Positions 35,592 through 45,061 of a DNA stretch of 64,000 nucleotides are shown here, piece after piece; position 1 is the first letter of the stretch; each line of letters begins with the position of its first letter. Made by a program: the position numbers and the translations under genes. Below the pieces are notes generated by a model. The model saw nothing but the letters and a program-made list of their open reading frames with translations, searched no databases and had not been told where the DNA came from. The stretch is from Pseudoxanthomonas sp. Root65 (GTDB taxonomy: Bacteria > Pseudomonadota > Gammaproteobacteria > Xanthomonadales > Xanthomonadaceae): positions 186,001 to 250,000 of the forward strand of contig NZ_LMHA01000003.1 in NCBI RefSeq assembly GCF_001427635.1. The letters run 5' to 3'.

Positions 35592-37856
35592 ATGACTGCA
35601 CATCATCCGATTCCCGCCCGCATGAAGGGCCTCAACCGTGCCGAGATCTGCGACCAGAACTTCATCGAATTCGTGAAGGCGTGGAGCGGGCGTGTCGGCG
35701 CGAAGCCTGCGGCTGGTGATGCGGTACTACCGGGCAGCAGGCTGGACGCGGAGGGTTTCATCGAATTGCTGGAATCCCAGCTGATCTCGCGGCATCTCGA
35801 TCTGATGGCGCGGGTGCTGCGCGTGCAGAACAAGGTCTTCTACACCATCGGCAGCTCGGGGCACGAGGGCAATGCGATGGTCGCGCGGCTGACGCGGCAT
35901 ACCGACCCCGCCTTCCTGCATTACCGCAGCGGCGGCTTCATGGCCGAGCGGTTCCGCAAGCTGCCGGGGATGGATCCGGTGATGGACTCGGCGCTGAGCT
36001 TTGCCGCGAGCGCGGACGATCCCGCCTCCGGTGGTCGCCACAAGGTGTGGGGCAGCAAGCCGTTGTGGGTGTTGCCGCAGACCTCGACCATCGCCTCGCA
36101 CCTGCCGAAGGCGCTGGGCACCGCCGTGGCGATCGAACAGGCGCGCCGCATCGGCCACGCACTGCCGATCCCGGACGACAGCATCGCGATCTGCTCGTTC
36201 GGCGACGCCTCCAGCAACCACGCCTCCGCGCAGACCGCGTTCAATGCGGCGGCATGGACCGCGTACCAGAAGCTGCCGGCCCCCGTGCTGTTCGTCTGCG
36301 AGGACAACGGCATCGGTATTTCGGTGAAGACGCCGGAGGGATGGATCGGACGGAACTTCCGCGACCGCAAGGACCTGGACTACTTCCATGCCGACGGCCT
36401 GGACCTGGCGACCGGCTACGGCCAAGTGCAGGCGGCCGTCGAGCATTGCCGCCGCACGCGTCGCCCGACCTTCCTGCACCTGCGCACCACGCGGATCATG
36501 GGTCACGCCGGTACCGACTTCGAGATCGAATGGCGTCCGCTTGAGGAACTCTGCGCGGTGGAAGCCACCGACCCGCTGCTGCGTTCGGCGGCGATCGCGC
36601 TGGAGTCCGGGCTGCTGTCGAAGGACGCGCTGCTGGACCTGTACGAAGCCACGCGCAGGCGTTGCTTCGCCGCCGCCGAGGACGCCGACCGCCGACCGCG
36701 CATCACCACGCTCGAACACGTGATGGCACCCGTGGCGCCCTACACGCCGGATGCCGTGGCGAAGGAAGCGGCGCGCACCGCACCACACGAGAAGCGCGTC
36801 GCCGCGTTCGGCAGCGAGGACAAGCTGCCGGAGAAGCTGCCGCCGCGTCACCTCGCCATCCAGATCAACAATGCGCTGCACGACCTGCTCTGCAAGTACC
36901 CGGAAACCCTGCTGTTCGGCGAAGACGTGGCGCAGAAGGGCGGCGTGTACACGGTGACCAAGGGCCTGCAGAAGGCGTTCAAGGGCACGCGTGTGTTCAA
37001 CACGCTGCTCGACGAAACCATGATCCTCGGCCTGGCGCAGGGCTATGCCAACCTGGGCATGCTGCCGATCCCGGAGATCCAGTACCTCGCGTACTTCCAC
37101 AACGCCTGCGACCAGATCCGTGGCGAGGCTGCCAGCCTGCAGTTCTTCAGCAACAACCAGTACCGCAACCCGATGGTGGTGCGCATCGCCGGTCTGGGCT
37201 ACCAGCGCGGCTTCGGTGGCCATTTCCACAACGACAATTCGATCACTGCGCTACGCGACATCCCGGGCCTGGTCGTCGGTTGTCCGTCGCGTGGCGACGA
37301 TGCGGCGATGATGCTGCGCACGCTGGCCGCGCTGGCCAAGGTCGATGGCCGCGTGTCGATCTTCCTGGAGCCGATCGCGCTGTACATGACCAAGGATCTG
37401 CACGAGGCCGGCGACGGCCAGTGGCTGTTCCCGTATCCCGCGCAGGACGCAGCGATGCCGCTGGGCGAAGGCCGGCTGTACAACGAGGATGCGGACGACC
37501 TGGTCATCTTCACCTACGGCAACGGCGTACCTATGAGCCTGCGTGCGGCGCGCGGCATCGAGAACAAGCATGGCTGGAAGGTTCGCGTGGTGGACCTGCG
37601 CTGGCTGGTGCCGCTCAATGCGACCTTCATTGCGGCGCAGGCGAAGACCGCCAGGCGCATCCTGGTCGTCGATGAGGGGCGCCATGCCGCCGGCGTCGGC
37701 GAGGGCGTCATCACCGCCATCGCCGAAGCCGGTTATGCGGCCCGGCCGTTCCAGCGCGTGGTCGGCGCGGACACGTACACGCCGTTAGCGAGCGCGGCCT
37801 TCCTGGTGCTGCCCGGTGACGAGGACATCGTCGCGGCGGCCGACCGGCTGGCATGA
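35592..37856 (+). CDS. Fused E1 alpha-beta 2-oxoacid dehydrogenase (branched-chain type)
   Basis: 754 residues. Residues about 60-370 form the E1 alpha domain with the thiamine diphosphate motif GDASSNHASAQTAFN starting at 204. Residues about 410-750 form E1 beta with LFGEDVAQKGGVYTVTKGL, IPEIQYLAYF and the C-terminal VVDEGRHAAGVGEG. Most bacteria encode the two chains separately; this single chain would be a homodimer. It decarboxylates a branched-chain or similar 2-oxoacid and feeds an E2 lipoyl subunit, but no E2 or E3 gene is adjacent. Confidence 0.88.
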   Translation: MTAHHPIPARMKGLNRAEICDQNFIEFVKAWSGRVGAKPAAGDAVLPGSRLDAEGFIELLESQLISRHLDLMARVLRVQNKVFYTIGSSGHEGNAMVARLTRHTDPAFLHYRSGGFMAERFRKLPGMDPVMDSALSFAASADDPASGGRHKVWGSKPLWVLPQTSTIASHLPKALGTAVAIEQARRIGHALPIPDDSIAICSFGDASSNHASAQTAFNAAAWTAYQKLPAPVLFVCEDNGIGISVKTPEGWIGRNFRDRKDLDYFHADGLDLATGYGQVQAAVEHCRRTRRPTFLHLRTTRIMGHAGTDFEIEWRPLEELCAVEATDPLLRSAAIALESGLLSKDALLDLYEATRRRCFAAAEDADRRPRITTLEHVMAPVAPYTPDAVAKEAARTAPHEKRVAAFGSEDKLPEKLPPRHLAIQINNALHDLLCKYPETLLFGEDVAQKGGVYTVTKGLQKAFKGTRVFNTLLDETMILGLAQGYANLGMLPIPEIQYLAYFHNACDQIRGEAASLQFFSNNQYRNPMVVRIAGLGYQRGFGGHFHNDNSITALRDIPGLVVGCPSRGDDAAMMLRTLAALAKVDGRVSIFLEPIALYMTKDLHEAGDGQWLFPYPAQDAAMPLGEGRLYNEDADDLVIFTYGNGVPMSLRAARGIENKHGWKVRVVDLRWLVPLNATFIAAQAKTARRILVVDEGRHAAGVGEGVITAIAEAGYAARPFQRVVGADTYTPLASAAFLVLPGDEDIVAAADRLA

Positions 37857-37885
37857 TGGCGGTCCCCACCCGCTGAGGAACGGAC

Positions 37886-38431
37886 ATGGCCACGCGTCGT
37901 ATCGGCGTCATCATCGGCAGCCTGCGCGCCGGTTCCTTCAATCGCCAGCTCGCGGGTGCCGTGCAGGCACTGGCGGGCGACCGCTTCGTGTTCGAGCACA
38001 TCGGCATCGGCGACCTGCCGCTCTACAACCAGGACAACGATGCCGATTTCCCCGCCGCTGGCCTGCGCTTCAAGCACCAGGTGGAAGCCTGCGATGCCCT
38101 GCTGTTCGTCACCCCGGAGTACAACCGCTCCATTCCGGGCGTGCTGAAGAACGCCATCGACCTCGGTACTCGCCCCGGCGGCAGCAATTCGTTCGCTGGC
38201 AAGCGTGCGGCGGTGATCGGCACCTCGCCGGGCGCGCATGGCACGGTCTCGGCCCAGCAGCATTTGCGCAACGTGCTGGCCGCCGTGGATGTCGCGGTGC
38301 TGCCGCAGCCAGAGATCGCCATCCAGTACCGCGAAGGCCAGATCGACGCTGAGGGCACCATCACCGATGAACGCCTGCGCAAGCGGCTGCAGCTGTTCCT
38401 CGACCGGTTCGAGGCCTGGCTGTCCCCGTAG
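37886..38431 (+). CDS. NADPH-dependent FMN reductase family protein
   Basis: 181 residues of flavodoxin-like fold: GVIIGSLRAGSFNRQLA (FMN phosphate loop), LFVTPEYNRSIPGVLKNAIDL (isoalloxazine contact) and GTSPGAHG. It is the ChrR/YieF-like branch of NAD(P)H:quinone or FMN reductases. Its TAG stop (38429-38431) lies inside the left arm of a long hairpin shared with the convergent downstream gene. Confidence 0.9.
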   Translation: MATRRIGVIIGSLRAGSFNRQLAGAVQALAGDRFVFEHIGIGDLPLYNQDNDADFPAAGLRFKHQVEACDALLFVTPEYNRSIPGVLKNAIDLGTRPGGSNSFAGKRAAVIGTSPGAHGTVSAQQHLRNVLAAVDVAVLPQPEIAIQYREGQIDAEGTITDERLRKRLQLFLDRFEAWLSP

Positions 38432-38500
38432 CGTGCGCCGTGCGCACGTCGCGGGATAGGTCAATCGTTCATGAGGTCGTGCGCGCAGCGCACGCTACGG
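38426..38500. terminator. Hairpin between convergent genes with stop codons in its arms
   Basis: CCGTAGCGTGCGC (38426-38438) and GCGCACGCTACGG (38488-38500) are perfect reverse complements. The FMN reductase stop and the UbiH-family stop (38495-38497) are both inside the arms. There is no T-tract, so it is at best a Rho-dependent or mRNA-stabilising structure. Confidence 0.55.
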
Positions 38501-39685
38501 CCGGCGGTCCCGCGGGCGCTCGTCCGCCAGGGTGCGTGCCAGCATGCGCCGGAACGGCGTGGCCCGCTGGCCGACACGCAGGACGGTTTCGCGCAGCAGG
38601 CGGACGGGCGCGCGATCGTCGGTGTACATCGCCACGATGGCGCGCGTGGCGAGGTAGAGCGGCCGCGCTCCGCGACGGTGGCGGCGCTCGTAGCGGATCA
38701 ATCCTTCGGCGCCGCCCAGATCGCCGTCGCCTTGCAATGCTTCGCGCGCCACGACGGCCAGCCGTTCCACGCTGGCGAGTCCCAGATTGAAGCCATGCGC
38801 CGTCACCGGATGCATGCCTACGGCGGCATCGCCGACCAGCGCGAAACGGCGCCCGACGAAGCGGCGCGCAAACACGCCGACCAAGGGATACACGTGACGG
38901 CTGCTCGCGAGCCGCATGCATCCCAGGCGATGCGCGTACTGCTGTTCGATCTCGTCGGCGAACGCATCCACGTGGAGCGTCGCGAGGCGCTTCGCCGCGC
39001 TGTCGGGCAGGGTGACGACGACGGATGACAGATGGTCCCGCAGCGGCAACAGCGCCAGCGTCTGGCCGTGGCCGAACCATTCCCACGCAATGCGGTGGTT
39101 CGGTTGCTCGTGATGCATCCGGCAGACCAGCATGCTCTTGCCGAAGTCGTACTGGTTCGCCGCGATGCCCATTGCGCGGCGTGTCTCGGAGAAGCGGCTG
39201 TCGGCCGCGACCAGCAGCGAAGCCTGCAGCCTCAGGCCGCCACCCAGGATGGCCTCGGCATGGTCGTCGGTCGTGCGGACCGCATGGATGCGGGCGTCGT
39301 CGAACAGATCCAGGCCGGGCTGCTCGCAGACCGTCTTCCAGGCAGCCTCGCGGATGCGGTGGTTCGGCACCAGCATGCCGAGTTCCGGCTTGTCGGCCAA
39401 GCTCGCGTCGATACGCATGTCGTGCAGGCCGTCGCCGTCCATCACCCGGGCCGTGCGCAGCGGCGAGCAGGCAGCCTCCGGCAGGTGTTGCCAGATGCCG
39501 AGGTCGTGCAGCAAGCGCATCGATGCGTGCGTCAACGCGATCTCGCGGCCATCGAAGGCGGGCTCGGCGATGGCGGCGCGCGGCTCACGCTCCACCAGTG
39601 CCACCTTCAGGTCGAGGTCGCACAGCGCCTTGGCCAGGCACAGCCCGACGGGGCCGGCGCCGATGATGATGACGTCATGCTGCAT
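38495..39685 (-). CDS. UbiH/UbiF/Coq6-family FAD monooxygenase (ubiquinone hydroxylase, possibly UbiM)
   Basis: 396 residues from ATG 39685. FAD-binding GAGPVGLCLAKAL at the N-terminus, the second FAD motif FALVGDAAVGMHPVTAHGFNLGL, and the family's GREIALTHAS identify a class A flavoprotein hydroxylase of ubiquinone synthesis. Which ring position it acts on cannot be told from motifs; the UbiM group fits the phylogenetic setting as remembered. It acts at the inner face of the membrane. It lies upstream of no other ubi gene here. Confidence 0.85.
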   Translation of the reverse strand: MQHDVIIIGAGPVGLCLAKALCDLDLKVALVEREPRAAIAEPAFDGREIALTHASMRLLHDLGIWQHLPEAACSPLRTARVMDGDGLHDMRIDASLADKPELGMLVPNHRIREAAWKTVCEQPGLDLFDDARIHAVRTTDDHAEAILGGGLRLQASLLVAADSRFSETRRAMGIAANQYDFGKSMLVCRMHHEQPNHRIAWEWFGHGQTLALLPLRDHLSSVVVTLPDSAAKRLATLHVDAFADEIEQQYAHRLGCMRLASSRHVYPLVGVFARRFVGRRFALVGDAAVGMHPVTAHGFNLGLASVERLAVVAREALQGDGDLGGAEGLIRYERRHRRGARPLYLATRAIVAMYTDDRAPVRLLRETVLRVGQRATPFRRMLARTLADERPRDRRP

Positions 39686-39773
39686 GCGCAGGCTCCTGTC
39701 CGGATCGGGCAGCAGTCTCGGGTTGCGGCGCCAGCACGTCATTGACGTGGATCAATCGACGCGCTCAAAAACC

Positions 39774-40637
39774 TCAGCGGCGCAGGCCGTCCTGCAGCGG
39801 ATGCCGGACGAGCCGGTGGCCATCGGCAACCAGGCCGGCACCGGCATGCTCCAGCGGCATCACCGCCAGCAACACGCTGCCGCTGCGTTCCTGTGCCACG
39901 CAGACCACTTCGCCGACATCGCGTTCGTCTTCGCGCACCGGCATGCCGTCGGCAACGGTGCCCCCGGCGGTGAAGCACTGCAACGAACGCTTGGCCTTGC
40001 CGAGGAAGTGCGTGCGCGCGACGATTTCCTGGCCCGGGTAGCAGCCCTTCTTGACGCTGTAGGCGGAAAGGCGATCCAGCGCGAGTTGTTGCGGGGTCCA
40101 CTGTTCGCGCTGCGCGGACGACAGGCGGGGCAGGCCGTGGCGCAGGTCGGCGACCTGCCAGGCGGCTTGCGCTGCCGGATCTTCCTTGGCGGGAGGGCCG
40201 ATGCGCCACGTGCGCGGCCCGCCGTCGCCTCCCACATCCAGTTCGAGCACGCCGTCGGCGTCGTCCAGCGCGGCGCCCTTCGCACGGACCGGCGCGGCGA
40301 ACGCCCCGCCAACCGCGAGGTCGCCCGGCACGTCAATCTTCAACTTTCGTCTAAAGACGAACCTGCGCAGCGCTTCGGCGAACGCCTCGGCGGGATGGTC
40401 GGGCAACACCAGCCACAGGCGATCGGCGGAAAGCCTTGCCAACGCGAACACCGCAATCACACGCCCCTTGGGCGTCAGCCACGCATTCCACTGCCAGTGT
40501 CCCGGGGCCAGCGCGACCACATCGTTGGCGAACTGGGCGTGGGCGAAAGCCACGGCGTCCGGGCCTTCCAGCGTCACCAGCGCGTGGTCGGGCAGGCTGA
40601 AAACCGGTGCGGTGGTAGGAGAAAGGTTGTAAGCCAC
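39774..40637 (-). CDS. ygfZ: YgfZ/GcvT-like folate-binding protein
   Basis: 287 residues from GTG 40637; no ATG gives the family's N-terminus (FSLPDHALVTLEGPDAVAFAHAQFANDV), and upstream sequence is promoter-like. The YgfZ signature KGCYPGQE is at 197-204 within VKKGCYPGQEIVARTHFLG. YgfZ is a folate-dependent helper for assembly or repair of some Fe-S enzymes. Its placement beside the sdh genes, whose SdhB needs Fe-S clusters, is fitting. It is divergent from the DUF1674 gene. Confidence 0.88.
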   Translation of the reverse strand: MAYNLSPTTAPVFSLPDHALVTLEGPDAVAFAHAQFANDVVALAPGHWQWNAWLTPKGRVIAVFALARLSADRLWLVLPDHPAEAFAEALRRFVFRRKLKIDVPGDLAVGGAFAAPVRAKGAALDDADGVLELDVGGDGGPRTWRIGPPAKEDPAAQAAWQVADLRHGLPRLSSAQREQWTPQQLALDRLSAYSVKKGCYPGQEIVARTHFLGKAKRSLQCFTAGGTVADGMPVREDERDVGEVVCVAQERSGSVLLAVMPLEHAGAGLVADGHRLVRHPLQDGLRR

Positions 40638-40676
40638 GGGGGCGAGGATTAAAATTTTGTGCGTTGCGAGACCGCC

Positions 40677-40862
40677 ATGATAGGTCAAACTCCCCCGGTT
40701 CCCGACCCCGATCCCAGAACACAGCCGTCCGATACCCCACCGCCGACACCTGGCGAAGGGGCAGCAGACACGGCCGTGCAGAAGGAGATCGGTGGCCGCG
40801 ACGGGCCCGAGCCCACGCGTTACGGGGATTGGGAAAAGAACGGGCGCTGCATCGATTTCTGA
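40677..40862 (+). CDS. DUF1674 protein, SDHAF4-like succinate dehydrogenase assembly factor
   Basis: 61 residues from ATG 40677. A Pro/Asp-rich N-terminus leads to the conserved C-terminal block EIGGRDGPEPTRYGDW followed by EKNGRCIDF, which defines DUF1674/Sdh8-SDHAF4 proteins. In mitochondria SDHAF4 binds flavinylated SDHA before it joins SDHB. Here the gene lies 58 bp upstream of sdhC in the same direction, supporting the same role in bacteria. Confidence 0.85.
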   Translation: MIGQTPPVPDPDPRTQPSDTPPPTPGEGAADTAVQKEIGGRDGPEPTRYGDWEKNGRCIDF

Positions 40863-40920
40863 GCAACGCACGTAAAGCCAACGCGGTCCAACCGCCCAGC
40901 CGAGACAACGAGCGCAACGA

Positions 40921-41313
40921 ATGGCGACTCCACAACGTCCGCTTTCTCCCCATCTGCAGGTCTACCGTTGGCAGATCCAGATGGTGACCTCCATCCTCCA
41001 TCGCGCCACCGGCGTCGTGCTTGCCGCCGGTGCCTTGCTGATCACGGCGGGCCTGGTCACGCTGATGGTCGGCCCTGATGCCTGGAACTGCTTCACCGTT
41101 CATGCCGGCGCCTGGTACGGACAGGTCTTCCTGTTCGGCTGGACTTGGGCCTTTGCCTATCACCTGTGCAACGGCATCCGCCACATCGTGCAGGACTTCG
41201 CCATCGGCTATCGCATCGCCACGTTCGTGCGCAGCAGCTGGCTGTCGGTGATCGGCAGCCTGGTCATCACCGCCCTGGTGTGGGCCTATGTGCTGCTGGG
41301 AGGTGGCGCGTGA
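40921..41313 (+). CDS. sdhC: SdhC, succinate dehydrogenase cytochrome b556 subunit
   Basis: 130 residues with three transmembrane helices. The N-terminal [27 protein letters not shown] holds the SPH and SxxHR quinone-site motifs, and [12 protein letters not shown] carries the heme b axial His. It anchors SdhAB to the membrane and reduces ubiquinone with SdhD. Its stop overlaps the sdhD start by four bases (GTGA). Confidence 0.96.
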   Translation: MATPQRPLSPHLQVYRWQIQMVTSILHRATGVVLAAGALLITAGLVTLMVGPDAWNCFTVHAGAWYGQVFLFGWTWAFAYHLCNGIRHIVQDFAIGYRIATFVRSSWLSVIGSLVITALVWAYVLLGGGA

Positions 41314-41693
41314 GCAACTTCCGTACGCCTATCAAGAATGCGCGCGGCCTGGGCTCGGCGAAGACCGGTACCGAACACTTCGTTCACCAGCGCCTGACCG
41401 CCACTGCGCTGGTCGCGCTGACGATCTGGTTCCTGGTGTTCGTGCTGGGCCTGGCCGGCGCCGACTACGTCACCGCCACCGCCGCCATCGCCAAGCCGTG
41501 GAATGCGATGCTGCTGGTCGGCTTTCTGGTCGCCATGTTCTGGCATGCGCAACTGGGCCTTCAGGTCATCCTGGAGGACTACATCCACAACTCGCTGCTC
41601 GCCCTCGCCGTGCAGACCACCGTCAAGTTCATCGCCGTGCTGGGCGCCATCGTGAGCGTCTTCGCCGTGGCCCGCATCGCGCTGGGGAATTGA
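41310..41693 (+). CDS. sdhD: SdhD, succinate dehydrogenase membrane anchor subunit
   Basis: 127 residues from GTG 41310, which has GGAGG eight bases upstream and overlaps the sdhC stop. There are three membrane helices; [12 protein letters not shown] near the N-terminus and [16 protein letters not shown] contain the heme/quinone-site residues of SdhD. It forms the membrane domain of complex II with SdhC. Confidence 0.95.
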   Translation: MSNFRTPIKNARGLGSAKTGTEHFVHQRLTATALVALTIWFLVFVLGLAGADYVTATAAIAKPWNAMLLVGFLVAMFWHAQLGLQVILEDYIHNSLLALAVQTTVKFIAVLGAIVSVFAVARIALGN

Positions 41694-41698
41694 GCCAC

Positions 41699-43489
41699 AT
41701 GTCCGCTTACAAGATCACCGAACACAAGTACGACATGGTCGTGGTGGGCGCCGGCGGCGCCGGCCTGCGCGCGACCTTCGGCCTGGCCGCCAAGGGCCTG
41801 CAGACCGTCTGCCTGACCAAGGTCTTCCCGACCCGCTCGCACACCGTGGCGGCGCAGGGCGGCATTTCCGCCGCGCTGGGCAACATGGGCGAGGACGACT
41901 GGCGCTACCACTTCTACGACACCATCAAGGGCTCGGACTGGCTGGGCGACCAGGACGCCATCGAGTACATGTGCCGCGAGGCCATCCCCGCGATCATCGA
42001 GTTGGAGCACTACGGCGTGCCCTTCTCGCGCACCGAGGAGGGCAAGATCTACCAGCGCCCGTTCGGTGGCATGACCACCAAGTACGGTGAGGGCCCGCCG
42101 GCGCAGCGCACCTGCGCCGCCGCCGACCGCACCGGCCACGCCATGCTGCACACGCTGTACCAGCAGTCCCTGGCGCACGATGCGCGCTTCATGGTCGAGT
42201 ACTTCGCGCTGGACCTGATCTTCGACGAGGAAGGCGCCTGCCGTGGCGTGCTCGCCCTGGACATGGCCACCGGCACGCTGCATCTGTTCCGCGCCCATGG
42301 CGTGGTGCTGGCGACCGGCGGCTACGGCCGCGCGTATTTCTCGGCCACCTCGGCCCATACCTGCACCGGCGACGGCGGCGGCATGGTGATGCGCGCCGGC
42401 CTGCCGATGCAGGACATGGAGTTCGTGCAGTTCCATCCCACCGGCATCTACGGCGCCGGCTGCCTGATCACCGAAGGCGTACGCGGTGAAGGCGGCATCC
42501 TGCGCAACAGCAACGGCGAGCGCTTCATGGAGCGCTACGCGCCGCATTACAAGGATCTGGCCTCGCGCGACGTGGTCAGCCGCTCGATGACCATCGAGAT
42601 CCGCGAAGGCCGCGGCGTGGGCGAGCACAAGGACCACATCCTGCTCGACCTGACCCACCTGGGTCCCGAAGTCATCAACGAGAAGCTGCCCGGCATCGCC
42701 GAGAGCGCCCACATCTTCGCCGGCGTGGACGTGGCCAAGCAGCCGATCCCGGTCATCCCGACCGTGCACTACAACATGGGCGGCATCCCGACCAACTACC
42801 ACGGCGAAGTGGTGCGCAAGGTCGGCGACAACCCGGATGCCGTGGTGCCCGGCCTGTACGCGATCGGCGAAGCCGCCTGCGTGTCGGTGCACGGCGCCAA
42901 CCGCCTGGGCTCCAACTCGCTGCTCGACCTGGTGGTGTTCGGTCGCGCGGTGGCCAATCGCTGCGCCGAGACCATCAAGAGCGGCTCGTCGCACAAGCCG
43001 CTCGCCGGCGACGCCTGCGACAAGGCGCTGTCGCACCTGGACAAGCTGCGCAACGCGAACGGCGACACGCCCACCTCCGTGATCCGCGACAACATGCAGC
43101 GCACGATGCAGTCCGACGCTGCCGTGTTCCGCACCAGCAAGACGCTGAAGGAAGGCTGCGACAAGATGGCCGACATCTTCTCCAGCTTCCAGGACGTCAA
43201 GGTCAGCGACCGCTCGCTGATCTGGAACTCGGACCTGATCGAGACCTACGAGCTGCACAACCTGCTGCTCAGTGCCGTCGCCACGATCAACTCGGCCGAA
43301 CAGCGCCACGAAAGCCGCGGTGCGCATGCGCACGAGGACTTCCCCGAGCGCGACGACGTCAACTGGCAGAAGCACACGCTGGTCAACGTCGCCGACGACG
43401 GCACGTGCAGCTTCGACTTCCGCCCCGTGCACATGTACACGCTCAGCAGCGACGTGGACGTGGTGCCGCCCAAGCCGCGCGTTTACTGA
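41699..43489 (+). CDS. sdhA: SdhA, succinate dehydrogenase flavoprotein subunit
   Basis: 596 residues from ATG 41699. The FAD-binding [16 protein letters not shown], the flavinylation His in [12 protein letters not shown], substrate residues in QFHPTG and [14 protein letters not shown], and the C-terminal [16 protein letters not shown] are all intact. It oxidises succinate to fumarate with covalent FAD, attachment of which needs SdhE (44813). It lies six bases after sdhD. Confidence 0.98.
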   Translation: MSAYKITEHKYDMVVVGAGGAGLRATFGLAAKGLQTVCLTKVFPTRSHTVAAQGGISAALGNMGEDDWRYHFYDTIKGSDWLGDQDAIEYMCREAIPAIIELEHYGVPFSRTEEGKIYQRPFGGMTTKYGEGPPAQRTCAAADRTGHAMLHTLYQQSLAHDARFMVEYFALDLIFDEEGACRGVLALDMATGTLHLFRAHGVVLATGGYGRAYFSATSAHTCTGDGGGMVMRAGLPMQDMEFVQFHPTGIYGAGCLITEGVRGEGGILRNSNGERFMERYAPHYKDLASRDVVSRSMTIEIREGRGVGEHKDHILLDLTHLGPEVINEKLPGIAESAHIFAGVDVAKQPIPVIPTVHYNMGGIPTNYHGEVVRKVGDNPDAVVPGLYAIGEAACVSVHGANRLGSNSLLDLVVFGRAVANRCAETIKSGSSHKPLAGDACDKALSHLDKLRNANGDTPTSVIRDNMQRTMQSDAAVFRTSKTLKEGCDKMADIFSSFQDVKVSDRSLIWNSDLIETYELHNLLLSAVATINSAEQRHESRGAHAHEDFPERDDVNWQKHTLVNVADDGTCSFDFRPVHMYTLSSDVDVVPPKPRVY

Positions 43490-43494
43490 TGAAG

Positions 43495-43587
43495 CCGGGA
43501 TTCGGGATTCGTGAGTCGGGATTCGCCAACGCCAACGGCGTAGCGCCCGATATGGACGAATCCCGATTCCCCAATCCCGAATCCCGG
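43495..43587. repeat. Inverted repeat inside the sdh operon
   Basis: CGGGATTCGGGATTC-type sequence (43495-43525) pairs with GAATCCCGATTCCCC-type sequence (43557-43587), giving an about 30-bp arm with two mismatches and a 31-base loop. The 'GGGATTCGGGATTC' unit itself is internally repeated. It fills most of the gap between sdhA and sdhB, so it is transcribed in the operon mRNA. Confidence 0.75.
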
Positions 43588-43597
43588 ATCTAAAGCC

Positions 43598-44380
43598 ATG
43601 GCCGAATTTTCACTCCCGAAGAACTCGCGCGTCACCAAGGGCAAGCACTTCCCCGCGAAGGGCGCCAAGAACGTGCGCACCTTCAAGGTGTATCGCTGGA
43701 ACCCGGACGACGGCGCCAACCCGCGCACGGATACCTACGAGATCGATCTCGACAAGTGCGGCCCGATGGTCCTGGACGCGCTGATCAAGATCAAGAACGA
43801 GATCGACCCCACGCTGACGTTCCGCCGCTCCTGCCGCGAAGGCATCTGCGGATCGTGCGCGATGAACATCGATGGCACCAACACGCTGGCCTGCACCAAG
43901 GCCATCGGCGATTGCGGCAAGGCCGAAGTGCCGATCTATCCGCTGCCGCACATGGACGTGGTGAAGGACCTGGTGCCGGACCTGACCCACTTCTACGCGC
44001 AGTACGCCTCGATCAAGCCGTGGATCCGCACGCAGACCCCGGCACCGCCGGACCGCGAGCGCCTGCAGTCGCCGGAAGACCGCAAGAAGCTCGACGGACT
44101 GTACGAGTGCATCCTGTGCGCCTGCTGCTCGACCAGCTGCCCGAGCTACTGGTGGAATGGCGAGCGTTATCTGGGTCCGGCGATCCTGCTGCAGGCCTAC
44201 CGCTGGATCATCGATTCGCGCGACGAGGACACCGGTGCGCGCCTGGACGATCTGGAAGATCCGTTCAAGCTCTATCGCTGCCACACCATCATGAACTGCG
44301 CCCGGACCTGCCCGAAGGGCCTGAACCCGGCGCTGGCGATCGCCGAGATCAAGAAGCTGATGATGGCGCGACGCGCCTGA
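43598..44380 (+). CDS. sdhB: SdhB, succinate dehydrogenase iron-sulfur subunit
   Basis: 260 residues. The N-terminal ferredoxin domain has [12 protein letters not shown] and a further Cys in TLACTKA for [2Fe-2S]; the C-terminal domain has [16 protein letters not shown] and [11 protein letters not shown] for the [4Fe-4S] and [3Fe-4S] clusters. It relays electrons from SdhA to quinone. It starts at ATG 43598 after the hairpin-containing gap. Confidence 0.98.
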   Translation: MAEFSLPKNSRVTKGKHFPAKGAKNVRTFKVYRWNPDDGANPRTDTYEIDLDKCGPMVLDALIKIKNEIDPTLTFRRSCREGICGSCAMNIDGTNTLACTKAIGDCGKAEVPIYPLPHMDVVKDLVPDLTHFYAQYASIKPWIRTQTPAPPDRERLQSPEDRKKLDGLYECILCACCSTSCPSYWWNGERYLGPAILLQAYRWIIDSRDEDTGARLDDLEDPFKLYRCHTIMNCARTCPKGLNPALAIAEIKKLMMARRA

Positions 44381-44384
44381 TCCC

Positions 44385-44816
44385 ATGAGCGACTCAACTG
44401 CCACGGCGATCCTCTGGCCCGCGGTGGCGATGGCCGGCCTGACCTTCCTGGTTTGGGTCCGGCTCTACCAGCTGCGACTGGGTGAAATGGCGCGCAAGCG
44501 CATCGATGCGCAGGCGCTCGCCAGTGTGGCGGATTCGGTGCGACTGCTGGTCGATACGCGGGCGTCGGACAACTTCCGCAACATGTTCGAGCTGCCGGTC
44601 CTGTTCTACGCCGGCGTGTTGCTGGCGGCGCAGCTCGGCGTCTCCGACGGCGTCTCGCTCGCCTTGGCCTGGGCTTTCGTCGCCTTGCGTGCCGTGCACA
44701 GTCTGGTCCACTGCACGTTCAATCACGTCATGACCCGCTTCGTGGCCTATGCGCTGGCCACACTGGTGCTGATCGCTTTCTGGGTGCGGCTGGCGCTGGC
44801 CATGGTGGCGGCATGA
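44385..44816 (+). CDS. MAPEG-family membrane protein
   Basis: 143 residues with four hydrophobic helices. [18 protein letters not shown] and the following [12 protein letters not shown] are the usual MAPEG signatures (eicosanoid/glutathione-metabolism family). Bacterial members are poorly characterised and may be glutathione-linked. It sits between sdhB (four bases upstream) and sdhE (overlap of four bases), so it is part of the sdh transcript. Confidence 0.88.
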   Translation: MSDSTATAILWPAVAMAGLTFLVWVRLYQLRLGEMARKRIDAQALASVADSVRLLVDTRASDNFRNMFELPVLFYAGVLLAAQLGVSDGVSLALAWAFVALRAVHSLVHCTFNHVMTRFVAYALATLVLIAFWVRLALAMVAA

Positions 44817-45061
44817 GCGACGATCCCGAACTCAAGCGCATCCGCTGGCGCTGCCGGCGCGGCATGCGCGAACTGGACCAGTTGTTCGGCCGCTATCTGG
44901 ACCGCTGCTGGGCGACCGAATCCGAGCCGCAGCGGGTGGTTTTCCTACGCCTGCTCGATTGCGAGGACGATAAGCTCTGGCGCTGGTTCATGGGCTACGA
45001 GGACTGTCCCGATGCGGAACTCGCCGCGCTGGTGGAACGGATCCGTCAACTGCCGGCTTGA
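44813..45061 (+). CDS. sdhE: SdhE, FAD assembly factor for succinate dehydrogenase
   Basis: 82 residues, the normal length. The conserved [10 protein letters not shown] near the N-terminus contains the Arg-Gly-x-x-Glu motif needed to bind SdhA, and [12 protein letters not shown] is the other conserved patch. It promotes covalent flavinylation of SdhA. It overlaps the MAPEG gene start-stop as ATGA, and the next gene starts inside it. Confidence 0.95.
   Translation: MSDDPELKRIRWRCRRGMRELDQLFGRYLDRCWATESEPQRVVFLRLLDCEDDKLWRWFMGYEDCPDAELAALVERIRQLPA

Noticed and set aside
41579..43432. 617-residue open frame on the minus strand
   Set aside because: Antisense to sdhA; Val/Gln/His-rich shadow translation.
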